Below, one piece after another: positions 8,158-17,031 of a DNA stretch of 64,000 bases. Origin of the DNA: Polaribacter sp. (GTDB taxonomy: Bacteria > Bacteroidota > Bacteroidia > Flavobacteriales > Flavobacteriaceae); NCBI RefSeq assembly GCF_024639685.1, contig NZ_JAHEHX010000018.1, positions 119,786-183,785 of the forward strand, written 5' to 3'. The position numbers were made by a program, and so were the translations under genes. The stretch's first letter is position 1, and every line of letters starts with the position of its first letter. The notes under the pieces are model-generated. The model ran no database searches, had not been told where the DNA came from, and saw only the letters and a program-made list of their open reading frames with translations.

Positions 8158-9087
8158 TTATTGATTTTTATGTACAGCTTGAATAAAAATATCATTGGCA
8201 CTAGGAATTAATTCTAAAAAGTGCTGCACCTGACCTTTACTCGCTAAAAGTGATAATAAATCGTTAGCGGCGGCTGTAGCACTAAGCTTTACATTTGTAG
8301 TATATTCATTCCCTAACAACTTAAAATCTGAAGGAAAAACTTCAAAATTTTCTTTCAAGAGAGCCTCTAACTCTTTTGGGTTTTCTGTTTGCACCCCAAT
8401 TTGAAAGGTATTTGTTCTAAATTCGTTCTTTATAGCATTTAAAGTTCCATCTAAAATTTTATTAGATTTATCTATTAATGCAATTTCATCACACATTTCC
8501 TCTACAGATTCCATTCTATGTGTAGAAAAAATAATAGTGGCACCTTCATCTCTTAATTGTAAAATTTCTTTGGCAATAATTTGTGCGTTTATAGGATCGA
8601 AACCAGAGAATGGTTCATCAAAAATTAAAAGTTTAGGATTGTGCATTACTGTAACAATAAATTGCACTTTTTGAGCCATACCTTTAGAAAGTTCTTCTAT
8701 TTTCTTGTTCCACCAAGCCATAATATCAAACTTTTCAAACCAGTATTTTAATCTTTTTTTAGCTTCAGACTTTGACAACCCCTTTAATTGCGCTAAATAC
8801 AAGGCTTGCTCTCCTACTTTCATGGATTTATATAATCCGCGCTCTTCAGGCATATAACCAATATCGGCAGTATGTTTAGGAGTTAATAAATCTCCATCTA
8901 AAAAAACAGTCCCAGAATCTGCCATAGTAATTTGATTAATAATTCGAATCAAAGAAGTTTTACCTGCACCGTTAGGACCTAACAAACCGTAAACACTTCC
9001 TTTTGGAATGTGAATAGATACGTTATTTAATGCTCTAAAATCTCCATAATTTTTAGTAACATTATTAATTTCTAATACATTTTTCAT
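8158..9087 (-). CDS. ABC transporter ATP-binding protein (NatA-like)
   Basis: A 309-aa ATPase that would power the adjacent permease. Walker A is GPNGAGKTS (about 38-46), the signature LSKGMAQK is near 137-144, Walker B LLIFDEPFSGFDP follows at about 154-166, and the H-loop is STHRMES. A C-terminal extension of about 90 residues is typical of the DUF4162/NatA group. It is the first gene of the operon. A -7 box (TAAGTTTG on the - strand) lies at 9129-9136. Confidence 0.88.
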   Translation of the reverse strand: MKNVLEINNVTKNYGDFRALNNVSIHIPKGSVYGLLGPNGAGKTSLIRIINQITMADSGTVFLDGDLLTPKHTADIGYMPEERGLYKSMKVGEQALYLAQLKGLSKSEAKKRLKYWFEKFDIMAWWNKKIEELSKGMAQKVQFIVTVMHNPKLLIFDEPFSGFDPINAQIIAKEILQLRDEGATIIFSTHRMESVEEMCDEIALIDKSNKILDGTLNAIKNEFRTNTFQIGVQTENPKELEALLKENFEVFPSDFKLLGNEYTTNVKLSATAAANDLLSLLASKGQVQHFLELIPSANDIFIQAVHKNQ

Positions 9088-9128
9088 TTGTTTTTTTAAT
9101 TAATTGTGATTAAAAAAAACTCTTCTTA

Positions 9129-9136
9129 CAAACTTA
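9129..9136 (-). promoter_or_regulatory. -7 box of the ABC exporter operon
   Basis: The - strand reads TAAGTTTG, fitting TAnnTTTG, with a predicted leader of about 37 nt. It lies in the divergent intergenic region shared with the MarR gene, some 60 bp from the MarR operators. Confidence 0.5.
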
Positions 9137-9198
9137 CATATTTTAATTAGTTATGAAAACATAGAAATTGTTACAAATAAACGAAATGTTAATTTTAC

Positions 9199-9245
9199 TA
9201 TGCATGCATAACTTTTTTAAATATACTATGCGTGCATAGTATATT
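9199..9245. promoter_or_regulatory. Double palindromic operator upstream of the MarR gene
   Basis: Two dyads lie side by side. TATGCATGCATA (9199-9210) is self-complementary. The second (9220-9245) has perfect 12-bp arms, AATATACTATGC and GCATAGTATATT, around GT. Both share a core of the form TATGC...GCATA. The second ends 5 bp before the MarR -7 box at 9251-9258, an ideal position to block RNA polymerase. Autorepression by the MarR protein, extending to the fad operon, is inferred. Confidence 0.65.
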
Positions 9246-9250
9246 TTTTA

Positions 9251-9258
9251 TATCTTTG
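9251..9258 (+). promoter_or_regulatory. -7 box of the MarR/fad operon
   Basis: TATCTTTG matches TAnnTTTG and ends 5 nt before the ATG at 9264, so the transcript is predicted to start at or next to the start codon (leaderless). No clear -33 TTG was seen; that position is occupied by the palindrome. Confidence 0.6.
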
Positions 9259-9263
9259 GTACT

Positions 9264-9719
9264 ATGGATAAAAATAAATCTATAGATCATCAATTACGAG
9301 CAACTTGGCAAGCAGTTGCAAAAATGTATAATGAGCAAGCCACCAATTACAACAGTACTATGGCTACAGCTTTTGTGTTGCTTACAATAGACAAAGAAAA
9401 TGGCACACCAAGTACAGCTTTAGGACCTTTAATGGGCATGGAACCTACGAGCCTTTCAAGGATTTTAAAATCTATGGAAGAAAAAGGAGCTATTTTTAGA
9501 GAAAAAAACCCAGAAGATGGTAGAAGTGTTATTATTAAACTAACAGATTATGGTTTAGAAATGCGCAAGTTTTCTAAAAGTCATGTCTATCAGTTTAATA
9601 ATGTGGTAAGAGAACATGTAACTGAAAACGAATTGGAAGCATTCTTTAAAGTAATGGTAACCATAAACAAACTTATTGCCGAGAAAAAAATTTTTGAACC
9701 CGTACATCAAGACAACTAA
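9264..9719 (+). CDS. MarR-family transcriptional regulator
   Basis: A 151-aa winged-helix repressor. The recognition region is around MGMEPTSLSRILKSMEEKGA (about 54-73), and the wing is marked by NPEDGRSVIIKLTD (about 78-91), the standard MarR DxRS motif. It is 16 bp upstream of the beta-oxidation genes, so it probably controls them, with acyl-CoA or fatty acid as a plausible effector. Two palindromes overlap its promoter region, which supports autoregulation. The family is firm; the ligand and regulon are inferred. Confidence 0.88.
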   Translation: MDKNKSIDHQLRATWQAVAKMYNEQATNYNSTMATAFVLLTIDKENGTPSTALGPLMGMEPTSLSRILKSMEEKGAIFREKNPEDGRSVIIKLTDYGLEMRKFSKSHVYQFNNVVREHVTENELEAFFKVMVTINKLIAEKKIFEPVHQDN

Positions 9720-9735
9720 AATTAAACTTATATAA

Positions 9736-12141
9736 ATGAGAAGAAGAATTAAAAAAGTAGCTATTATCGGATCTGGTATTATGGGATCTGGTATTGCTTG
9801 TCACTTTGCAAATATTGGCGTAGAAGTTCTTTTATTGGATATTGTTCCAAGAGAATTAAATGATAAAGAAAAAGCAAAGGGACTTACATTAGAAGATAAA
9901 GCAGTTCGTAATCGTTTAGTAAATTATGCTTTAGCAGCTTCTTTAAAATCAAAACCATCACCTATTTATAGTCAAAAATTTGCGAGTAGAATTACTACTG
10001 GTACTATTGATGATGATCTGCACCTTATAAAAGATGTAGATTGGGTAATGGAAGTTGTTGTAGAAAGATTAGACATTAAAAAAGCTGTTTTTGAAAAAAT
10101 TGAAGAACACAGAACTCCTGGTACTTTAATAACATCAAACACTTCTGGTATACCTATCAAATTTATGAACGAAGATAGAAGTGAAGATTTCAAGAAACAT
10201 TTTGCTGTAACTCATTTCTTTAATCCACCAAGATATTTAAAACTTTTCGAAGTTGTTCCTGGGCCAAATTGCAAACAAGAAGTTACAGATTTCTTAATGA
10301 TGTATGGTGATAAATTTTTAGGTAAAACTTCTGTTTTAGCAAAAGATACACCAGCATTTATTGGAAATAGAATTGGTATTTTCGGTATTATGAGTTTGTT
10401 CCATTTTGTAAAAGAAATGGACTTAACTATAGAAGAAGTAGACAAATTAACTGGCCCAGTGATTGGGCGTCCAAAATCTGCTACATTTAGAACCATTGAT
10501 GTTGTTGGTTTAGACACTTTAGTACATACTGCAAACGGAGTTAAAGACAATTGTCCCGAAGATGAAATGAGAGCGCAGTTTGTAATTCCTGATTTTGTAA
10601 ACCATATGATGGAAAACAAAATGTTAGGAAGCAAAACAAAGCAAGGTTTTTACAAAATGACAAAAGATGCCAATGGCAAAAAAAACATTTTATCATTGGA
10701 CTTAAATACGTTAGAATATAGAGAAAAGAAAAAAGCAAAATTTGCAACTTTAGAATTAACAAAAACGATTGATAATGTTGCAGAGCGTTTTAAAATTTTA
10801 GTTGCCGGTAAAGACAAAGCTGGGGAATTTTATAGAAAGTCATTTGCAGCAATGTTTGGGTATGTACAAAATAGAATTCCTGAAATTTCTGACGAAATCT
10901 ATAGAATAGATGACGGTTTAAGAGCAGGTTTTGGTTGGGAACATGGCCCTTTCCAAATTTGGGATGCTGTGGGTGTAGCCAAAGGTGTAGCAATTATGAA
11001 GGCAGAAGGTCATGAAGTTGCAGCTTGGGTAGAAGAAATGTTAGCAAATAATAACGATTCTTTCTACACTGTAAAAGATGGTGCAACATATTATTATGAT
11101 GTAGTAACAAAAACACTAACTAAAAAACCAGGTCAAGATTCATTTATCATTTTAGATAATATTAGAAAATCAAACCAAGTTTGGAAAAACTCTGGTGCAG
11201 TAATTGAAGATTTAGGAGATGGAATTTTAAACTTAGAATTCCAATCTAAAATGAATACTATTGGTGGTGATGTTTTAGCAGCTATAAACAAAGCAATAGA
11301 TTTAGCTGAAAAGAATCACCAAGGTTTAGTTGTTGGTAACCAAGCAGCAAACTTTTCTGTAGGTGCCAATATTGGTATGATTTTTATGATGGCTGCAGAA
11401 CAAGAATATGATGAGCTAAACATGGCTATCAAATATTTTCAAGATACAATGATGCGTATGCGTTATTCTGCAATACCAACAATTTCTGCTCCTCATGGAA
11501 TGGCTTTAGGTGGTGGTTGTGAAATTTCTTTACACGCAGATAAAGTAGTTGCAGCAGCAGAAACGTACATGGGTCTTGTAGAGTTTGGAGTTGGTGTAAT
11601 TCCTGGTGGAGGTGGTTCTAAAGAAATGGCCTTAAGAGCTTCTGATAAGTTTGATAAAGGTGATGTTCAACTTAACGTTTTACAAGAACACTTTTTAACT
11701 ATTGGTATGGCTAAAGTAGCCACTTCTGCTTATGAAGCTTTCGATTTAGGATTATTACAAAAAGGGAAAGATGTTGTTGTTGTAAATAAAGACAGACAAA
11801 TAGCGCAAGCTAAAAAACACGCCCTTTTAATGGCTGAAGCTGGTTATACACAACCTGTAAAACGTAAAGATGTTTTAGTATTAGGTAAGCAAGCATTAGG
11901 GATGTTCTTAGTAGGAACAGATTCTATGGAAGCTAGTAACTACATTTCTGCTCACGATCAAAAAATAGCTAATAAATTAGCATATGTAATGGCTGGAGGA
12001 GATTTATCTGAACCAACCAAAGTATCAGAGCAATATTTATTAGACATTGAACGTGAAGCATTTTTAAGTTTATGTACAGAACGTAAAACTTTAGAAAGAA
12101 TTCAGCACATGTTAAAAACAGGAAAACCCTTACGTAACTAG
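9736..12141 (+). CDS. fadN: 3-hydroxyacyl-CoA dehydrogenase/enoyl-CoA hydratase (FadN-like)
   Basis: An 801-aa bifunctional beta-oxidation enzyme: hydration of trans-2-enoyl-CoA and NAD-dependent oxidation of 3-hydroxyacyl-CoA. The dehydrogenase comes first, with NAD motif GSGIMGSGIA near residue 13, and two 3HCDH C-terminal segments follow. The enoyl-CoA hydratase/crotonase domain is at the C-terminal side (about 500-700), with HGMALGGGCEISLHAD. This order is that of Bacillus FadN (YusL), the reverse of E. coli FadB. It is followed by thiolase and acyl-CoA dehydrogenase genes. Confidence 0.9.
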   Translation: MRRRIKKVAIIGSGIMGSGIACHFANIGVEVLLLDIVPRELNDKEKAKGLTLEDKAVRNRLVNYALAASLKSKPSPIYSQKFASRITTGTIDDDLHLIKDVDWVMEVVVERLDIKKAVFEKIEEHRTPGTLITSNTSGIPIKFMNEDRSEDFKKHFAVTHFFNPPRYLKLFEVVPGPNCKQEVTDFLMMYGDKFLGKTSVLAKDTPAFIGNRIGIFGIMSLFHFVKEMDLTIEEVDKLTGPVIGRPKSATFRTIDVVGLDTLVHTANGVKDNCPEDEMRAQFVIPDFVNHMMENKMLGSKTKQGFYKMTKDANGKKNILSLDLNTLEYREKKKAKFATLELTKTIDNVAERFKILVAGKDKAGEFYRKSFAAMFGYVQNRIPEISDEIYRIDDGLRAGFGWEHGPFQIWDAVGVAKGVAIMKAEGHEVAAWVEEMLANNNDSFYTVKDGATYYYDVVTKTLTKKPGQDSFIILDNIRKSNQVWKNSGAVIEDLGDGILNLEFQSKMNTIGGDVLAAINKAIDLAEKNHQGLVVGNQAANFSVGANIGMIFMMAAEQEYDELNMAIKYFQDTMMRMRYSAIPTISAPHGMALGGGCEISLHADKVVAAAETYMGLVEFGVGVIPGGGGSKEMALRASDKFDKGDVQLNVLQEHFLTIGMAKVATSAYEAFDLGLLQKGKDVVVVNKDRQIAQAKKHALLMAEAGYTQPVKRKDVLVLGKQALGMFLVGTDSMEASNYISAHDQKIANKLAYVMAGGDLSEPTKVSEQYLLDIEREAFLSLCTERKTLERIQHMLKTGKPLRN

Positions 12142-12145
12142 ATAA

Positions 12146-12216
12146 CAGAAAAAAGAGCCAAGAATAAAGACAAAAGATACTTTTCTAATTTCTCTTCTCT
12201 ATTCTCTCTTTTCTTA
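12146..12216 (+). other. Purine-rich/pyrimidine-rich tract between fadN and fadA
   Basis: The 85-bp gap has a purine-rich half (about 12146-12177, AGAAAAAAGAG at its start) and a pyrimidine-rich half (about 12181-12216, ending CTCTCTTTTCTT). The halves can pair as a long imperfect hairpin. It could stabilise or attenuate the mRNA between the two genes, or be a remnant of an AG-rich repeat. No T-tract terminator was seen. Confidence 0.35.
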
Positions 12217-12226
12217 AAATAAAAAT

Positions 12227-13417
12227 ATGAAAACAGCATATATAGTAAAAGCATATAGAACAGCAGTTGGTAAAGCACCAAAAGGATTGTTTAGATTTAA
12301 AAGAGCAGATGAATTAGCTGCAGAAACCATTCAATATATGATGAATGAACTGCCTGATTTTGATAAAAAAAGAATTGATGATGTAATTGTAGGTAATGCA
12401 ATGCCCGAAGGTTCTCAAGGGTTAAACATGGCACGTTTAATCTCTTTAATGGGGTTAGATATTGTTGATGTTCCTGGAGTTACTGTAAACCGTTTTTGTT
12501 CATCAGGACTAGAAACAATTGGTATGGCTGTTGCAAAAATTCAATCTGGAATGGCAGATTGTATTATTGCAGGTGGTGCAGAAAGCATGAGTTCGGTGCC
12601 AATGACAGGTTTTAAACCAGAATTAAATTATGATACTGTGGCTTCTGGTCATGAAGAATATTATTGGGGAATGGGTAATACTGCAGAAGCAGTGGCTAAT
12701 GAATTTAAGGTTTCTAGAGAAGACCAAGATGAGTTTGCTTTAAACTCTCATTTAAAAGCCTTGAAAGCTTTAGAAGAAAACAGATTCCAAGACCAAATTG
12801 TACCTATTGATGTAGAACAGACTTACGTTGATGCAAATGGTAAAAAAGCTACTAAAAAGTACACCGTAAATAAAGACGAAGGACCAAGAAAAGGTTCTAA
12901 CCTTGCAGGTTTAACAAGATTACGTCCTGTATTTGCTGCAAATGGTAGTGTAACCGCTGGTAATTCATCTCAAATGAGTGATGGTGCTGCTTTTGCAATG
13001 GTTATGAGTGAGGATATGGTTAAGGAATTAAGCCTAGAACCAATTGCAAGAATGGTAAGTTATACTGCTGCTGGTGTACCTCCAAGAATTATGGGTATTG
13101 GTCCAGTTGCTGCAATTCCAAAAGCATTAAAACAAGCAGGTTTAAATCAAAACGATGTAGGTTTAATTGAGTTGAATGAAGCGTTTGCTTCTCAATCTTT
13201 AGCTGTAATTCGTGAATTAGGCTTAAATCCAGATATCATCAATGTAAATGGTGGTGCAATTGCTTTAGGTCATCCATTAGGTTGTACAGGTGCTAAATTA
13301 TCTGTTCAATTATTTGATGAAATGCGTAAAAGAGAAATGAATAACAAATACGGAATGGTAACCATGTGTGTTGGAACAGGACAAGGTGCTGCTGGTATTT
13401 TTGAATTTTTAAACTAA
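12227..13417 (+). CDS. fadA: Acetyl-CoA C-acyltransferase (3-ketoacyl-CoA thiolase)
   Basis: A 396-aa thiolase catalysing the last step of beta-oxidation, release of acetyl-CoA. The nucleophile Cys91 is in NRFCSSG, His349 in ALGHPLGCTG, and the second catalytic Cys381 in MCVGTGQGAA. The length is normal for the family. It sits between the FadN-like and FadE-like genes, the order of the Bacillus fadNAE operon. Confidence 0.93.
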   Translation: MKTAYIVKAYRTAVGKAPKGLFRFKRADELAAETIQYMMNELPDFDKKRIDDVIVGNAMPEGSQGLNMARLISLMGLDIVDVPGVTVNRFCSSGLETIGMAVAKIQSGMADCIIAGGAESMSSVPMTGFKPELNYDTVASGHEEYYWGMGNTAEAVANEFKVSREDQDEFALNSHLKALKALEENRFQDQIVPIDVEQTYVDANGKKATKKYTVNKDEGPRKGSNLAGLTRLRPVFAANGSVTAGNSSQMSDGAAFAMVMSEDMVKELSLEPIARMVSYTAAGVPPRIMGIGPVAAIPKALKQAGLNQNDVGLIELNEAFASQSLAVIRELGLNPDIINVNGGAIALGHPLGCTGAKLSVQLFDEMRKREMNNKYGMVTMCVGTGQGAAGIFEFLN

Positions 13418-13439
13418 ACTCCCCAAAAAATATAATATT

Positions 13440-15248
13440 ATGGAAACAACAAATAAAGAAATTTTAAGAGGAGGACAATTCCTTGTAAAAGAATCAAAGT
13501 GCGAAGACATTTTTACTCCAGAAGATTTTTCTGAAGAGCAAGTAATGATGAAAGATGCTGTAAGAGAATTTACAGACAGAGAAATTGTAGCAAATAGAGA
13601 TCGTTTTGAAGCTAAAGACTATGCTTTAACAGAAGAAGTAATGAAAAAAGCTGGTGAACTTGGCTTTTTAGGGGTAGCCGTTCCTGAAGAATATGGAGGA
13701 ATGGGTATGGGCTTTGTATCAACAATGATTACTTGTGAGTACATTTCTAGTGGAAATGGCTCATTTAGTACAGCTTTTGGTGCGCATACAGGAATTGGTA
13801 CTATGCCAATTACCTTATATGGTACAGAAGAACAGAAACAAAAATATGTGCCAAAATTAGCTACTGGTGAATGGATGGGTGCCTATTGTTTAACGGAACC
13901 AGGTGCTGGTTCTGATGCTAACTCTGGTAAAACTACTGCAAATTTAACAGAAGATAGAAAATCATATAAAATTAACGGACAAAAAATGTGGATCTCAAAT
14001 GCAGGCTTCTGTAATTTGATGATTGTTTTTGCACGTATTGAAAATGATAAAAACATTACAGGTTTCATCGTTGAATATGATGCTGCAAATCCGAATGGAA
14101 TTACCTTAGGAGAAGAAGAACATAAATTAGGTATTAGAGCAAGTTCTACAAGACAAGTATTTTTTAACGATACTGTAGTCCCTGCAGAAAATATGTTATC
14201 TGTTAGAGGTGGTGGATTTAAAATTGCAGTAAATGCTTTAAATGTTGGTCGTATTAAATTAGCTGCTGCTTGTATAGATTCTCAAAGAAGAGTGTTAACA
14301 ACCGCATTACAATATGCTAACGAAAGAAAACAATTTAAAACTCCTATTGCAGATTTTGGTGCCATTAAAGCAAAATTAGCAGAAATGGCTACTAATTGTT
14401 ATGCAGGTGAATCTGCAAGCTATAGAGCTGCTAAAGATATTGAAGACAGAATTGAAATGAGAATGGCTTCAGGTAACCCTCATCAAGAAGCAGAATTAAA
14501 AGGTGTAGAAGAATATGCAATTGAATGCTCTATTCTTAAAGTAACCGTTTCTGAAGATGTACAAGCTTGTGCAGACGAAGGAATTCAAATTTTTGGAGGA
14601 ATGGGATTCTCTGAAGAAACACCTATGGAAGCTGCTTGGAGAGATGCTAGAATATCTCGTATTTACGAAGGTACTAATGAAATTAACCGAATGTTATCTG
14701 TAGGGATGCTGATAAAAAAAGCAATGAAAGGGCATGTAGATTTATTAGGCCCAGCAACAGCAGTAGCAGATGAATTAATGGGAATACCTTCTTTTGATAC
14801 ACCAGATTATTCTGAGTTGTTTGCAGAAGAAAAAGAGATGATTGCCAAATTAAAGAAGGTGTTTTTAATGGTTGCAGGTGCTGCAATTCAAAAATACGGA
14901 CCAGATTTAGAACAACATCAACAACTATTATTAGCTGCTGCAGAAATTTTAAATGAAGTGTATATGGCAGAATCTACTTTACTACGTGCAGAGAAAAATG
15001 CAAAACGTTTTGGAGAAGATGCTCAAAAAGGTCAAATAGCCATGGCTAAATTATACTTGTATAATGCTGTAGAAATTATTGCAAAAAATGGTAGAGAAGG
15101 TATTATTTCTTTTGCTGAAGGTGATGAACAACGTATGCTATTAATGGGATTAAAGCGTTTTACGAAATACACAAATTACCCAAATGTAGTTGCTTTACGT
15201 AACCAAATTGCGGATACTATGAAAGCTGAAAACAAATACTGCTTTTAA
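13440..15248 (+). CDS. fadE: Acyl-CoA dehydrogenase (FadE-like, long form)
   Basis: A 602-aa flavoprotein for the first, FAD-dependent step of beta-oxidation. The acyl-CoA dehydrogenase core is about 30-420: CLTEPGAGSDANS near 150-162, KMWISNAG near 180, and RIYEGTNEINRML near 410-422, which contains the probable catalytic glutamate. A helical C-terminal extension of about 180 residues matches the Bacillus FadE (YusJ) type rather than short-chain dehydrogenases. It ends the operon, 28 bp before a strong terminator. Electrons would pass to an ETF encoded elsewhere. Confidence 0.92.
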   Translation: METTNKEILRGGQFLVKESKCEDIFTPEDFSEEQVMMKDAVREFTDREIVANRDRFEAKDYALTEEVMKKAGELGFLGVAVPEEYGGMGMGFVSTMITCEYISSGNGSFSTAFGAHTGIGTMPITLYGTEEQKQKYVPKLATGEWMGAYCLTEPGAGSDANSGKTTANLTEDRKSYKINGQKMWISNAGFCNLMIVFARIENDKNITGFIVEYDAANPNGITLGEEEHKLGIRASSTRQVFFNDTVVPAENMLSVRGGGFKIAVNALNVGRIKLAAACIDSQRRVLTTALQYANERKQFKTPIADFGAIKAKLAEMATNCYAGESASYRAAKDIEDRIEMRMASGNPHQEAELKGVEEYAIECSILKVTVSEDVQACADEGIQIFGGMGFSEETPMEAAWRDARISRIYEGTNEINRMLSVGMLIKKAMKGHVDLLGPATAVADELMGIPSFDTPDYSELFAEEKEMIAKLKKVFLMVAGAAIQKYGPDLEQHQQLLLAAAEILNEVYMAESTLLRAEKNAKRFGEDAQKGQIAMAKLYLYNAVEIIAKNGREGIISFAEGDEQRMLLMGLKRFTKYTNYPNVVALRNQIADTMKAENKYCF

Positions 15249-15276
15249 ATACATATAACGTTATATTCTAAATACC

Positions 15277-15306
15277 AAAGACCATTTTTTTTAAAAAATG
15301 GTCTTT
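15277..15306 (+). terminator. Intrinsic terminator of the fad operon
   Basis: Perfect 14-bp arms, AAAGACCATTTTTT (15277-15290) and AAAAAATGGTCTTT (15293-15306), enclose TT. The position just after fadE supports operon termination. Confidence 0.75.
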
Positions 15307-15456
15307 CTTCTTTGTAGAAAAATCGCATCAGCTAAGAAAAAATAAATTTTGTTCCATACTATTATCATCTTAAAAAATAGAAAACCTAAATTGTACTTTT
15401 TTTATACTTTACTCTACTAATTATGAATACTTTTGTGCAAAATAGTAATTCAACAT

Positions 15457-15902
15457 ATGAAACGTATTAAAGAATACAAGAAGCTTTTTGGCGTAGAAGA
15501 CGCTATAGAATTAAAGCTTTAAAGAGTACTTATAGAAACTTAGTAAAAGAATGGCACCCAGATAAGTTTACAGATGTAAGTAAAAAAGCAGAAGCAGAAA
15601 TAATAAGTACTAAAATCATTGATGGATATCATTTTTTAGTAAGTATCGCACCTGAAACTAAAGAGGCAAATTTAGAGGCATATAAAACAACAATAACAGA
15701 TTTTCAAGTTGCAGATTGGCATCACAAAAGTATGTTACTAGAGGTTACTTTTACAGATGGTAATACCTATGAATATTTTGGTGTTAGTAAAATTTTATTC
15801 GGAAAATTCATCAACGCAAAGTCAATTAACAAATTTGGTAAGCGAAATATTTTCAATAAATTTTTATATCGAAAATCAAAAAAAGCAAGTGCTATGGCAT
15901 AA
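15457..15902 (+). pseudogene. DnaJ-like/KTSC-domain protein with a -1 frameshift
   Basis: From ATG 15457 the frame reads MKRIKEYKKLFGV and then hits TAA at 15520. Shifting by one base near 15514-15519 restores a continuous protein: LKSTYRNLVKEWHPDKF, a J-domain-like segment with the HPD motif, then a linker and a C-terminal LLEVTFTDGNTYEYFGV, typical of a KTSC domain, ending at TAA 15900-15902. One missing base explains the break (AAGCTTTAA where an extra A is expected). It is either a recent pseudogene or a base-call error; the rest of the coding sequence is intact. Confidence 0.7.
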
Positions 15903-15920
15903 TCTTCAAAGAAAAAAAGA

Positions 15921-15955
15921 AAAGGCCTTTAAAAAATAAAGACCTCCTTTTTTTT
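15921..15955. terminator. Probable terminator between convergent genes
   Basis: An imperfect stem, AGGCCTTTA with TAAAGACCT, is followed by an 8-base T run on the + strand and preceded by A-rich sequence that serves the - strand. It lies between the KTSC pseudogene and trxB. Confidence 0.5.
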
Positions 15956-15967
15956 AATTAAAATACA

Positions 15968-16915
15968 TTATTCTATAGCACCTAAATAACGTTCTGCGTC
16001 TAAGGCAGCCATACAACCAGTACCTGCAGCTGTTACAGCTTGTCTGTATTCCTTATCTTGTATGTCGCCTGCTGCAAAAACACCTGGCATATTTGTTTTT
16101 GTAGTTTTACCTTCAGTAATTAGATATCCTGTTTCATCCATGTCTAAGAGACCTTTAAACAAGTTAGAGTTTGGCGTATGACCAATAGCAATAAAAATAC
16201 CTGTTACCGAAATTTCTGTAGTTTTTTTTGTTTGATTGTTAATAGCGGTAACTCCAGAAACCACGTTATCTCCCAATACCTCCTCTACTTCTGTATTGTA
16301 TAAAACTTCTATATTTTCGGTTTTATCAACTCTATGTTGCATTGCTTTAGAAGCTCTCATATGGTCTTTACGCACCAATAAATATACTTTAGAACAAATA
16401 TTTGCAAGATACGTAGCTTCTTCAGCAGCAGTATCTCCACCACCCACTACTACTACTTCTTGCCCTTTATAAAAAAAACCATCACAGGTAGCACAAGCAG
16501 AAACACCACCGCCAATAAGGCGTTGTTCGCTTTCTATACCTAAATATTTCGCAGTAGCACCAGTAGATATTATTATCGTATTTGCCTCTATCTCTTTATT
16601 TTCATCAACAATTACTTTATGAACACCTCCAACCTCATCACTCAAAGTAACAGCTGTAACCATTCCGAAACGAACATCTGTACCAAATCTTTCTGCTTGA
16701 TGTTTTAAATCCATCATCATTGCAGTTCCGTCTGTACCATCTTTATAACCAGGAAAATTATCTACTTCTGTGGTTGTAGTCAACTGTCCACCCATTTGCA
16801 TACCTGTATACATTACAGGTTTCATATCTGCTCTGGCTGCATATATAGCTGCAGTATACCCTGCAGGACCAGATCCTATTATTAAACATTTTATTTTTTC
16901 TGTAGCTTCTGACAT
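15968..16915 (-). CDS. trxB: Thioredoxin reductase
   Basis: A 315-aa NADPH-dependent flavoprotein that reduces thioredoxin. The FAD-binding GSGPAGYTAAIYAARA is at residues 14-29, the redox-active CATC at 141-144, the NADPH-binding GGGDTAAEEA near 160, and a C-terminal FAD motif GVFAAGDIQDKEYRQ near 280. The length is standard for low-molecular-weight TrxB. It is monocistronic and is the likely electron donor for the thioredoxin at 3554-3862. Confidence 0.96.
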   Translation of the reverse strand: MSEATEKIKCLIIGSGPAGYTAAIYAARADMKPVMYTGMQMGGQLTTTTEVDNFPGYKDGTDGTAMMMDLKHQAERFGTDVRFGMVTAVTLSDEVGGVHKVIVDENKEIEANTIIISTGATAKYLGIESEQRLIGGGVSACATCDGFFYKGQEVVVVGGGDTAAEEATYLANICSKVYLLVRKDHMRASKAMQHRVDKTENIEVLYNTEVEEVLGDNVVSGVTAINNQTKKTTEISVTGIFIAIGHTPNSNLFKGLLDMDETGYLITEGKTTKTNMPGVFAAGDIQDKEYRQAVTAAGTGCMAALDAERYLGAIE

Positions 16916-17031
16916 AATTCAATTATCTTTTAAAAAAAGTAAAAATATAGTTTTTTAAAACTTCTTTTAAGCATTGTTTATAAGTTTTAATAATGAAAAA
17001 ATAGACGATTAAAATGACTTTATAAATTCTA

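Noticed and set aside
15757..15939. 60-aa frame beginning at 15757
   Set aside because: It is in another frame over the KTSC domain, whose sequence is clear in the neighbouring frame.
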